Positions 1 to 5,272 of a DNA stretch of 5,272 nucleotides are shown here, piece after piece. The position numbers and the translations under genes are program-made. Source of the stretch: Pseudomonadota bacterium (GTDB lineage Bacteria; Desulfobacterota; Desulfobulbia; Desulfobulbales; JAGXFP01). The notes beneath the pieces are model-generated. The model searched no databases, had not been told where the DNA came from, and was given only the letters and a program-made list of their open reading frames with translations. Position 1 is the stretch's first letter. Each line of letters opens with the position of its first letter. The DNA is taken from the NCBI GenBank assembly GCA_030673265.1, contig DAOVJK010000227.1, positions 1-5,272 of the forward strand, in the 5' to 3' direction.

Positions 1-18
1 GAAGGAAGCCCTTTTTTT
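1..18. terminator. Half of a probable intrinsic terminator, cut by the left edge
   Basis: The plus strand shows GGAAGCCC (4-11) followed by seven T (12-18), which is what the 3' arm and T-run of a Rho-independent terminator look like. On the minus strand the same bases read seven A then GGGCTTCC, the 5' arm expected for a bidirectional terminator about 40 bases after the pycB stop. The pairing arm lies outside the window, so the hairpin cannot be confirmed. Confidence 0.4.
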
Positions 19-55
19 ATAACTTGCAGAGACGAATATACGCTAAGTTGATTAC

Positions 56-1966
56 TTAGTCCTCGGCAACTTTGATCTTCATCATCTTATCACCGACATT
101 AAGGGCCTGACCAAGCTCGGCAACGATCTTGACGACCTTACCGGCCACAACACTGTCAACCGGGGTCTGCATCTTCATGGCCTCGACAATGGCGAGCCGA
201 TCGCCGACCTTGACCTCCTGGCCTTCCTCGACACTGATCTCACTGACATTGGCCTTAAACGGCGCCCGGATGTCACCACCCTTGGCGAGATCCTCGACCT
301 CTTCCTTACTCAACTGGGCCTCCTGAGCGACCGAGCCCTGGACAACTTCAGTAAAAGAGTAGTCCCGTTCATGGTGGTCAACATTCAAAAAGACCTTCCA
401 CTCACCATCTTCACTCTTCTCTTTGGGGCCAATCTCGATAACGTGCTCTTTACCATTATGGTCCTTAAACTGGAGGGTCTCTCCCAGCTTAAAACCACCC
501 CGACGTAGAAAGATAGACGGTGGCAAGACATATACTTTGCCAAATTTATCTTCAAATTTGAAGAACTCGGCGGCATCATTGGGATGCTGCAGATATGTAA
601 CCAACTGCTGCTCAGTCGGTTCGTAGCCGAGACGTTTGGCCAGCGCCGCCCGCTCCTTCTCGATATCCATATCCTCGATGTCTTCAAGCCCGCCTTCCTC
701 TTTAAGAATCTTTTTCCAGTCAGGACCAAATATCTTTTCATATATCCAGTCTGCTGGCTGATAAAAAGGGAACGGACCATATTTACCCAGCAACAGATTC
801 TTTAGATCTCCGGTGGAATTACTACCATAGCGCTCTCCACCGAGGACATTATTCACCGCCGTGGTCCAAAGGATCTGTGAGCCAGGGGTAACGCTCCAGT
901 AGTTGCCCAGCTCCTTTTGAACCTTGGGTAATTCGTCGTGGAGGATCTCCGGCATCTTATCAAGAAAGTCACCCTTAACAGCCTGCTCAAAACTGCTACC
1001 CATAGCCCCACCCGGCAACTTATGGATCTGGACAGTTGGTGAGAACCCTTTGAACTGTGATTCAAAATACTCATAGTGTTCGCGTTCAGACCTGAGGACT
1101 TCGGAGGTTTCAATAACTGCCGACTCATCAATCCCGACCGGCTCAAACCCGTCACCCCGAAGATCCTGGATTACGGAGAGGATCGGAGCTGGGCCATAAT
1201 AACCGGTGAAGGCATGATCGGCGGCATCAACTATCTTGGCCCCGTTCTTCACTGCCGCCGTAATACGACCGACATCGTTGCCATCGGTGTTGTGGCCATG
1301 GTAATGGATCACCATCTCCGGATATTTTTGCATGATGGCATCGACCAACTGCCCGATTCTCTTGGGGGTACCGAGACCACCGTGATTTTTAATACAGAGC
1401 AGAATCTCTTCGCCGGTTACATCGAGAATCTCGCCCACTTTCTTGACATAGAATTCATCGGTATGTTCCGGACCCGTAGAAAAGCAGATACATGGCTCCA
1501 ATATTTTGCCGGCCTTCTGAACTTCCTCGAAAACCGCCAGCATATTGGGGATATGATTCATAAAGTCAAAAACCCGCCATACATCCACGTATTTAGCAAA
1601 CTCTTTTACTGTCAAGCGGATAACATTCTGCGGGTATGGCCGGTAGCCGAAAAGGTTGACCCCACGACACAGGGTCTGGAACATGGTATTGGGCATCTTT
1701 TCCCTGAGTAGTTCCAGTTTAAGAAAAGGATCAACCTGTTTCCGCAGAATATCGACATGCACCGAGGCGCCGCCAGTGATCTCAAGCGAAAAATAATTGG
1801 CCTTTTCCCTCGAGGGGGCCGCCAGCAGATCGGTATGCAGGAGGATCCTGTTCTTAAAATCTGACTGTGACAGATCTCGGGCGGTATTGGTAATGTAGTA
1901 TCCTTCATTCCCTCTCACGGTTTTGAGAACTTCGGTAATACTCATCCCGGTTACTATTCTTTCCAT
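56..1966 (-). CDS. pycB: Pyruvate carboxylase subunit B (carboxyltransferase plus biotin carrier domain)
   Basis: This 636-residue cytoplasmic protein probably moves the carboxyl group from carboxybiotin to pyruvate, giving oxaloacetate, with the adjacent PycA recharging its biotin. Seen in order: a DRE-TIM metallolyase-type barrel (about 20-310) with RDLSQS (30-35), EITGGAS (62-68), RGVNLFGYRPYPQNVI (101-116), RVFDFMN (131-137), the lysine motif KNHGG (193-197) and the metal-site HYHGHN (221-226). Next come PGGAMGSSFEQ (318-328) and VTPGSQI (359-365) of the conserved carboxyltransferase C-part, then a charged linker (about 540-563). A biotinyl domain (about 564-634) has EAMKM with biotin-accepting Lys598. 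No membrane segment is visible. The first ATG is chosen because AGGAG lies five bases upstream; Met8 has no comparable site. The KNHGG and RDLSQS motifs depart from the usual KDMAG and RDAHQS. An oxaloacetate decarboxylase alpha subunit is the main alternative, but no beta or gamma membrane subunit is in the window. Family assignment is firm; the exact acceptor substrate is less so. Confidence 0.9.
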   Translation of the reverse strand: MERIVTGMSITEVLKTVRGNEGYYITNTARDLSQSDFKNRILLHTDLLAAPSREKANYFSLEITGGASVHVDILRKQVDPFLKLELLREKMPNTMFQTLCRGVNLFGYRPYPQNVIRLTVKEFAKYVDVWRVFDFMNHIPNMLAVFEEVQKAGKILEPCICFSTGPEHTDEFYVKKVGEILDVTGEEILLCIKNHGGLGTPKRIGQLVDAIMQKYPEMVIHYHGHNTDGNDVGRITAAVKNGAKIVDAADHAFTGYYGPAPILSVIQDLRGDGFEPVGIDESAVIETSEVLRSEREHYEYFESQFKGFSPTVQIHKLPGGAMGSSFEQAVKGDFLDKMPEILHDELPKVQKELGNYWSVTPGSQILWTTAVNNVLGGERYGSNSTGDLKNLLLGKYGPFPFYQPADWIYEKIFGPDWKKILKEEGGLEDIEDMDIEKERAALAKRLGYEPTEQQLVTYLQHPNDAAEFFKFEDKFGKVYVLPPSIFLRRGGFKLGETLQFKDHNGKEHVIEIGPKEKSEDGEWKVFLNVDHHERDYSFTEVVQGSVAQEAQLSKEEVEDLAKGGDIRAPFKANVSEISVEEGQEVKVGDRLAIVEAMKMQTPVDSVVAGKVVKIVAELGQALNVGDKMMKIKVAED

Positions 1967-1971
1967 GCTAA

Positions 1972-1976
1972 CTCCT
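1972..1976 (-). promoter_or_regulatory. Ribosome binding site of pycB
   Basis: Read on the minus strand this is AGGAG, five bases before the ATG that ends at 1966. It fixes the pycB start at that ATG rather than at the in-frame ATG seven codons later, which has no good purine-rich site at the right distance. Confidence 0.75.
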
Positions 1977-1979
1977 AGC

Positions 1980-2026
1980 CCAGATAAACTGGATTTTGTA
2001 AAGGTCCTGAACTCTGTCCAGTACCT
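1980..2026 (-). other. Possible small hairpins in the pycB leader
   Basis: Two short stems can be drawn on the minus strand. AGGT-A-CTG pairs with CAG-G-ACCT (2026-2002) with one A-G mismatch and a nine-base loop. CCAG pairs with CTGG (1992-1980) around TTTAT, three bases before the ribosome binding site. No known riboswitch signature is recognised. The stems are short enough to be chance. Confidence 0.2.
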
Positions 2027-2062
2027 GCTTGACGGGTATAAGTGCCTTAACAGTAGGGTTTA

Positions 2063-2068
2063 ATTATA
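2063..2068 (-). promoter_or_regulatory. Candidate -10 element upstream of pycB
   Basis: The minus strand reads TATAAT, a perfect sigma-70 -10 hexamer, inside a strongly AT-rich stretch (about 2053-2110) of the pycA-pycB gap. Transcription from it would give a leader of about 90 bases. No good -35 hexamer sits 16-18 bases upstream (the bases there read roughly AAAAGA), so the site may be weak, activated or fortuitous. The 208-base gap makes a separate pycB promoter plausible, but AT-rich sequence produces such matches often. Confidence 0.35.
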
Positions 2069-2101
2069 TTTTAAAACAATTTAACTCTTTTAGTTTCGCG
2101 C

Positions 2102-2150
2102 AAAAAACACGAAAACAGCTGATAAGCCACTAATATCTTTAATTACCAGC
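2102..2150 (-). terminator. Weak terminator-like structure after pycA
   Basis: On the minus strand, GCTGGTAAT (2150-2142) can pair with ATTAGTGGC (2134-2126) around a seven-base loop. The stem has one G-G mismatch and two G-U pairs. A T-rich stretch follows, ending in six T (2107-2102), but starts about ten bases after the stem. This is a poor match to a canonical intrinsic terminator; it could partly end or attenuate pycA transcripts, or do nothing. Confidence 0.2.
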
Positions 2151-2174
2151 GCCATTCATCGGCCCAACGTTTTT

Positions 2175-3617
2175 CTAAATAGCGTATTTATTTTCCTGCT
2201 CATGATGAATTTCAGCTAACAGCCGGGCCAACTTGTTAACCTCGGAGCCCTGCTCCTCGTATTCAGCCAGTTGTGGATGGGTTTCGATAAACGATGTATC
2301 AAAATCACCGGCCTGAAAATCAGGATCATTAACCACGTTAAGGTAATAAGGGATGGTAGTCTTGGGACCGGTAATTACGTAGTTATCAAGACAGCGCCGC
2401 AAACGGTCTACCGTCTCATTCCAGCTGAAACCAAAAACAGTCAATTTGACCAGCAGAGAATCGTAGACTTCCGGAATCGTGTAACCCTGATAAACAAAGC
2501 CGTCAAGCCGAACCCCGTAGCCGCCCGGCGAGCGATAGACCAGAACTTTTTTACCGCCTTCCGGCATGAAGTTATTCTGGGGATCTTCCGCGTTAACCCT
2601 AACTTCTATGGCATAACCCCGGATCTGCACATCTTCCTGTGTGAAGGCAAGATCCTTGCCGAGGGCAAGCTTGATCTGGGTCCGAACAATATCTATGCCG
2701 GTAACCATCTCAGAGACTGTATGCTCAACCTGCACCCTGGTGTTAATCTCCATGAAATAGTAGTTCATGTCCTTGTCGATCAGAAACTCGACGGTGCCGG
2801 CATTGAAATAATTAGCCGCCTTGGCAGCCTTGACCGCAGTATCACAAATCTCGTCAACGAGAGCCTGGTCTTTGAGCAGGGAAGGTGCGATCTCAACCAG
2901 TTTCTGGTTACGACGCTGTATCGAACAATCCCGGGAACCAAGATGTAAGGTATTGCCTTTGGCATCAGCGAGAATTTGTACTTCAACATGTTTAGGAGTA
3001 AGAACCACCTTCTCAATATAAACATTATCACTATTAAAGGCGGCCATTGCCTCAGCCCTGGCAACATGAACTTCTTCCCGGAGCTGCGCCTCGTCCTCGA
3101 CCCGACGAATGCCCCGCCCGCCGCCGCCGGCGGTAGCTTTTAACATGATCGGATAGCCGTATTTAGCGCCAAAAGCCACGGCCTCGTCAACACCCTCGTC
3201 GCCGGCCTTTAGATTTTGGGTGCCGGGCACCATGGGGATGTTGGCCTCGGCCATGATCTTCCGGGCCATTACCTTATCACCAAGATTTCCGATCACCTCG
3301 GAAGAAGGCCCAATGAAAATGATGCCGGATTCCTCACAGGCTTTGGCAAAATCAGGATTTTCGGCGAGGAAACCATAGCCGGGATGAATAGCGTCGGCAC
3401 CCACTTTCCGCGCAGCCTTGATGACCTTTTCAATACTGAGATAATCTGCCCGAGGGCCGTCGCCAAGCCAGACAGCCTCATCAGCGACCCGAATATGGAG
3501 GGCGTCATTATCAGGAGTTTCATAAACCGCCACAGCAGTATGACCCAACTCCTGAATAGCCCGAATTATGCGGAGGGCAATCTCACCACGATTTGCCACT
3601 AAAATCTTCTTTTTCAA
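2175..3617 (-). CDS. pycA: Pyruvate carboxylase subunit A (biotin carboxylase)
   Basis: This 480-residue ATP-grasp enzyme carboxylates the biotin of the partner carrier domain using ATP and bicarbonate. Seen: the N-terminal KKILVANRGEIALRIIRA (3-20), HPGYGFLAEN (78-87), ATP-binding Lys115 and Lys160, the glycine loop GGGGRG (164-169), EK (202-203), KHVEVQI (209-215), RDCSIQRRNQK (229-239), VEFL (276-279), and the catalytic run EINTRVQVEH (290-299), then Arg340 in EVRVNAEDP. These match the residues known from E. coli AccC. The QRRNQK variant, with Asn for the E. coli His236, also occurs in other bacterial biotin carboxylases. The protein is about 30 residues longer than AccC, with a charged tail (about 455-480), which is closer to stand-alone PycA proteins. 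The start is TTG: an in-frame TAG lies five codons upstream and no Met codon follows until residue 117. Its neighbour pycB supplies the carrier and transferase parts, with no accB, accA or accD nearby. It may also be annotated accC. Confidence 0.92.
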   Translation of the reverse strand: MKKKILVANRGEIALRIIRAIQELGHTAVAVYETPDNDALHIRVADEAVWLGDGPRADYLSIEKVIKAARKVGADAIHPGYGFLAENPDFAKACEESGIIFIGPSSEVIGNLGDKVMARKIMAEANIPMVPGTQNLKAGDEGVDEAVAFGAKYGYPIMLKATAGGGGRGIRRVEDEAQLREEVHVARAEAMAAFNSDNVYIEKVVLTPKHVEVQILADAKGNTLHLGSRDCSIQRRNQKLVEIAPSLLKDQALVDEICDTAVKAAKAANYFNAGTVEFLIDKDMNYYFMEINTRVQVEHTVSEMVTGIDIVRTQIKLALGKDLAFTQEDVQIRGYAIEVRVNAEDPQNNFMPEGGKKVLVYRSPGGYGVRLDGFVYQGYTIPEVYDSLLVKLTVFGFSWNETVDRLRRCLDNYVITGPKTTIPYYLNVVNDPDFQAGDFDTSFIETHPQLAEYEEQGSEVNKLARLLAEIHHEQENKYAI

Positions 3618-3622
3618 ACGAA

Positions 3623-3630
3623 CACCTCTC
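3623..3630 (-). promoter_or_regulatory. Ribosome binding site of pycA, deciding a TTG start
   Basis: The minus strand reads GAGAGGTG, then the five-base spacer TTCGT, then TTG AAA AAG. GAGGTG matches the Shine-Dalgarno core well at normal spacing. A TAG stop in the same frame overlaps this site (3630-3632), so no ATG start further upstream is possible. This supports TTG at 3615-3617 as the real initiator. Confidence 0.75.
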
Positions 3631-3640
3631 TACTGAATAG

Positions 3641-3660
3641 TTACGTCATGCCCCATGTAA
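3641..3660. repeat. Imperfect palindrome in the pycA leader
   Basis: The plus strand has TTAC and CATG on the left and CATG overlapping ATGTAA on the right, around a three-base centre, with two or three unpaired bases on one side. It lies about ten bases upstream of the pycA Shine-Dalgarno site, where either an operator or a leader hairpin could act. The arms are short. Confidence 0.25.
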
Positions 3661-3710
3661 AAACGCGGAAACAAACCAGATTCGAACCTGATTGATAAGC
3701 GGCAAGAAAC

Positions 3711-3740
3711 ATTATTTTACCTTCTCATACAAATGATCAA
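3711..3740 (-). promoter_or_regulatory. Candidate promoter of pycA
   Basis: On the minus strand TTGATC (3740-3735) is followed by TAAAAT (3719-3714, 15-base spacer) or AATAAT (3716-3711, 18-base spacer). Each -10 candidate has five of six consensus bases, and the -35 has four of six. A second possible -10, TATGAT, lies at 3757-3752 with only a poor TTGTTC 18 bases before it. The leader from the first candidate would be about 85 bases. Its position between the recD stop and the pycA start is right for a promoter, but the matches are moderate. Confidence 0.3.
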
Positions 3741-3751
3741 CTAGACAAACT

Positions 3752-3797
3752 ATCATAATTGCCGGGCACGATCAAGAACAAAAATATGCCCGATGAT
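3752..3797 (-). other. Inverted repeat just after recD
   Basis: On the minus strand CGGGCA (3792-3787) is perfectly complementary to TGCCCG (3768-3763) around an 18-base loop. ATCAT (3797-3793) can extend the stem by pairing with ATGAT (3756-3752) past a six-base bulge. It begins five bases after the recD stop codon. There is no following T-run, so it is not a standard intrinsic terminator. It could be a 3' stabilising stem-loop of the recD message. Confidence 0.3.
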
Positions 3798-3802
3798 GCA
3801 AC

Positions 3803-5272
3803 TCAGAACAACCGGAGTTTCTCGCGAAGCCCGCCATGGCGGCTAATCACCGCCTTGACTGTTCTCTCAAAAATTTCGGCGCTACCCCACACTTCCACCC
3901 TTTTTCTGGCCCTGGTCAAAGCAGTATAAAGCAGTTCACGGGAAAGTACGTCCGACTGCCAATCAGGCAGAATTATGACAACCTCATCAAACTCGGAGCC
4001 CTGACTCTTGTGCACGGTCATGGCATAAGCGGTTTCATGGTCAGGTAACAGGGCCAGAGGAATTTTTCGAGGCACATTTGCCCCAGCCGGGAAAAACACC
4101 TGCAGACCATCCTCTTTGGCCGGATCAGCCAAAACAATCCCGGTATCACCATTATAGAGCTGCAAATCATAATTATTAGCAACAACCTGCACCGGCCGCC
4201 CCGGATAACCGAGCGCCCCAGGCCTCACTCCCCATTTTTTCACCAAAGCTTCTTCAATATAGCTATTAACCTTCTCAACCCCAAAAGCACTCTGCCGAAC
4301 TGCGCACAACACCTGGCAAGAACCCTGACATTGCAAAGCTTGAGACGGGTCATCAATACCAAACCAACCGGGAGGACAATCGTTATATCGACAAGCCAAC
4401 TCCCGGCGCAGTTGCTCACCGCTACCGATATCCCGCCACACGACATCAGGATAATTATCATCCTGAAAAATCTCTAAAGCCGCGCCGGAATCCCCCCGGT
4501 TAATCGCCTGACCAACCAGGTCAATCCCACTGTCGACACTAAAGCGGTGACTGACTTGCAGTTCCACCAACGAATCGGCCTGACCTTCTCCCCCAACAGC
4601 AAGACCGTTCACGCAGGTAACCGATGAGGCCTTGATCAAAAAATCCCTGGAAAACACAGGCAAGGCGTCCCGACTACAGATATCACCAAGCACGGCACCG
4701 GGTTCAACCGAGGCAAGTTGATTCCGATCGCCAAGGAGGACCAGCTTGGTTTCAGGGCGAAGAGCCCGCATCAACTTGGCCATCAGCGGCAAATCAACCA
4801 TCGAAGCCTCATCAACAACCACCATATCATAGGGCAGTTGTTTTTTTGCATCATACTTAAAAAATGACGAATCCTTTCGAGAACCCAGCAGACGATGTAA
4901 AGTTGTAGCCTTGGTTGGAATGCGCTCCCTAACCTGTTCTGAGCAGGCCAGATTCTTTCTAATCCCCTCCATAACCGTCTGAAGTCTCATTACCGCTTTA
5001 CCGGTTGGGGCAGCCAGGACTATCCGGCTATTCATATTCTCGCACTGCTGCTCGATCAACAAGGCAATAATACGGGCCACGGTCGTTGTCTTACCCGTTC
5101 CCGGCCCACCGGTAATCACCACAAAAGGCCTCAGAACAACAGCCAGGGCCGCCAAACGCTGCCAGTCACAACTGACGGGTTGCTTTGGGAACAGCCGCGC
5201 CATCGCTTCAGCAAGAGAATCCATAGCCAGATCCGCATCAGGGTGCTGGCCCCGGCCAATTACAAATTTGGC
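3803..5272 (-). CDS. recD: RecD, exodeoxyribonuclease V alpha subunit (5' end missing)
   Basis: RecD is the fast 5'-to-3' superfamily 1B helicase motor of RecBCD, which processes double-strand breaks. The reading frame is open to the right edge, giving 489 codons in view, so the ATG at 5224 is probably internal. Numbering from it, Walker A GGPGTGKTTT is at 39-48, whereas E. coli RecD has about 170 residues before this motif, so the N-terminal domain lies outside the window. Other motifs: AAPTGKA (71-77), TLHRLLGS (108-115), Walker B VVVDEASMVD (135-144), LLGDRNQLASVEPGAVLGDI (163-182), SHRF (225-228), YNGDTG (357-362), the UvrD_C_2-type TVHKSQGSEFDEV (403-415) and LYTALTRAR (432-440). The Walker A, Walker B and GDRNQLASVE..AVLGDI segments closely resemble RecBCD-type RecD. 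RecD2 is less likely but cannot be fully excluded without the N-terminus. Five cysteines fall within 278-307. The stop is TGA. The 185-base gap to pycA argues for a separate transcription unit. RecB and RecC would be expected to the right. Confidence 0.93.
   Translation of the reverse strand, partial: AKFVIGRGQHPDADLAMDSLAEAMARLFPKQPVSCDWQRLAALAVVLRPFVVITGGPGTGKTTTVARIIALLIEQQCENMNSRIVLAAPTGKAVMRLQTVMEGIRKNLACSEQVRERIPTKATTLHRLLGSRKDSSFFKYDAKKQLPYDMVVVDEASMVDLPLMAKLMRALRPETKLVLLGDRNQLASVEPGAVLGDICSRDALPVFSRDFLIKASSVTCVNGLAVGGEGQADSLVELQVSHRFSVDSGIDLVGQAINRGDSGAALEIFQDDNYPDVVWRDIGSGEQLRRELACRYNDCPPGWFGIDDPSQALQCQGSCQVLCAVRQSAFGVEKVNSYIEEALVKKWGVRPGALGYPGRPVQVVANNYDLQLYNGDTGIVLADPAKEDGLQVFFPAGANVPRKIPLALLPDHETAYAMTVHKSQGSEFDEVVIILPDWQSDVLSRELLYTALTRARKRVEVWGSAEIFERTVKAVISRHGGLREKLRLF

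Noticed and set aside
1076..1711. Open plus-strand frame of 211 codons opposite pycB
   Set aside because: It lies wholly inside the well-supported pycB gene, its translation has no recognisable family motif, and long antisense frames are expected opposite conserved coding sequence.
56..1966. Reading pycB as the alpha subunit of a sodium-pumping oxaloacetate decarboxylase
   Set aside because: The domain order fits, but no membrane beta or gamma subunit gene is present, and the adjacent biotin carboxylase is what a pyruvate carboxylase needs. It remains a formal alternative.
2271..2948. Open plus-strand frame of 225 codons opposite pycA
   Set aside because: It is antisense to conserved biotin carboxylase sequence, has no recognisable domain and no convincing ribosome site, so it is treated as a shadow.
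2175..3617. Loss of a catalytic residue in the biotin carboxylase (Asn in QRRNQK where E. coli has His)
   Set aside because: The same Asn variant is known in functional biotin carboxylases such as cyanobacterial AccC, so it is not evidence of altered function.
3677..3690. GGTTCGAATCT-like run on the minus strand resembling a tRNA T-loop
   Set aside because: The flanking bases do not form the five-pair T-stem (an A-G and other mismatches), and no acceptor, anticodon or D-arm can be drawn around it. It is not a tRNA or a clear tRNA-derived attachment site.
1..5272. Mobile element, CRISPR array, toxin-antitoxin or defence island
   Set aside because: There are no direct repeats with spacers, no transposase or integrase frames, and no small unexplained gene pairs. 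All long frames that are not shadows are the three housekeeping genes.

Overview
The window carries three genes, all on the minus strand and transcribed from right to left: the 3' part of a recD-type helicase gene (3803 to the right edge), a complete biotin carboxylase gene (2175-3617), and a complete carboxyltransferase gene fused to a biotin carrier domain (56-1966). The last two together supply every catalytic part of a two-subunit, PycA/PycB-type pyruvate carboxylase. The usual role of that enzyme is making oxaloacetate from pyruvate, bicarbonate and ATP.

The RecD fragment has every visible superfamily 1 helicase motif and resembles RecD of the RecBCD (exonuclease V) complex. This suggests a bacterium with RecBCD repair, and recB/recC may lie just right of the window. 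Split PycA/PycB enzymes occur in archaea and in several anaerobic or chemolithotrophic bacteria. RecBCD plus a split pyruvate carboxylase and moderate base composition would fit a Desulfobacterota-like (sulfate reducer-like) proteobacterial relative. That placement is inference from gene content; there is no rRNA or other marker here.

Layout: 1-55 is the end of the pycB downstream region with half of a probable intrinsic terminator cut by the left edge. 56-1966 is pycB. 1967-2174 is an AT-rich 208-base gap with a good ribosome binding site and a perfect -10 hexamer. 2175-3617 is pycA, which starts at TTG behind a strong Shine-Dalgarno sequence. 3618-3802 is a 185-base gap with a candidate promoter and small inverted repeats. 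3803-5272 is recD, open at its 5' end.

Most of the window is ordinary housekeeping sequence. The points that deserve a second look are the altered active-site motifs in the carboxyltransferase (KNHGG and RDLSQS where pyruvate carboxylases and transcarboxylases have KDMAG/KDMAA and RDAHQS), the TTG start of pycA, and the unusual separation of pycA from pycB by a promoter-like spacer. I see no mobile element, CRISPR array, RNA gene or unknown multi-gene system.
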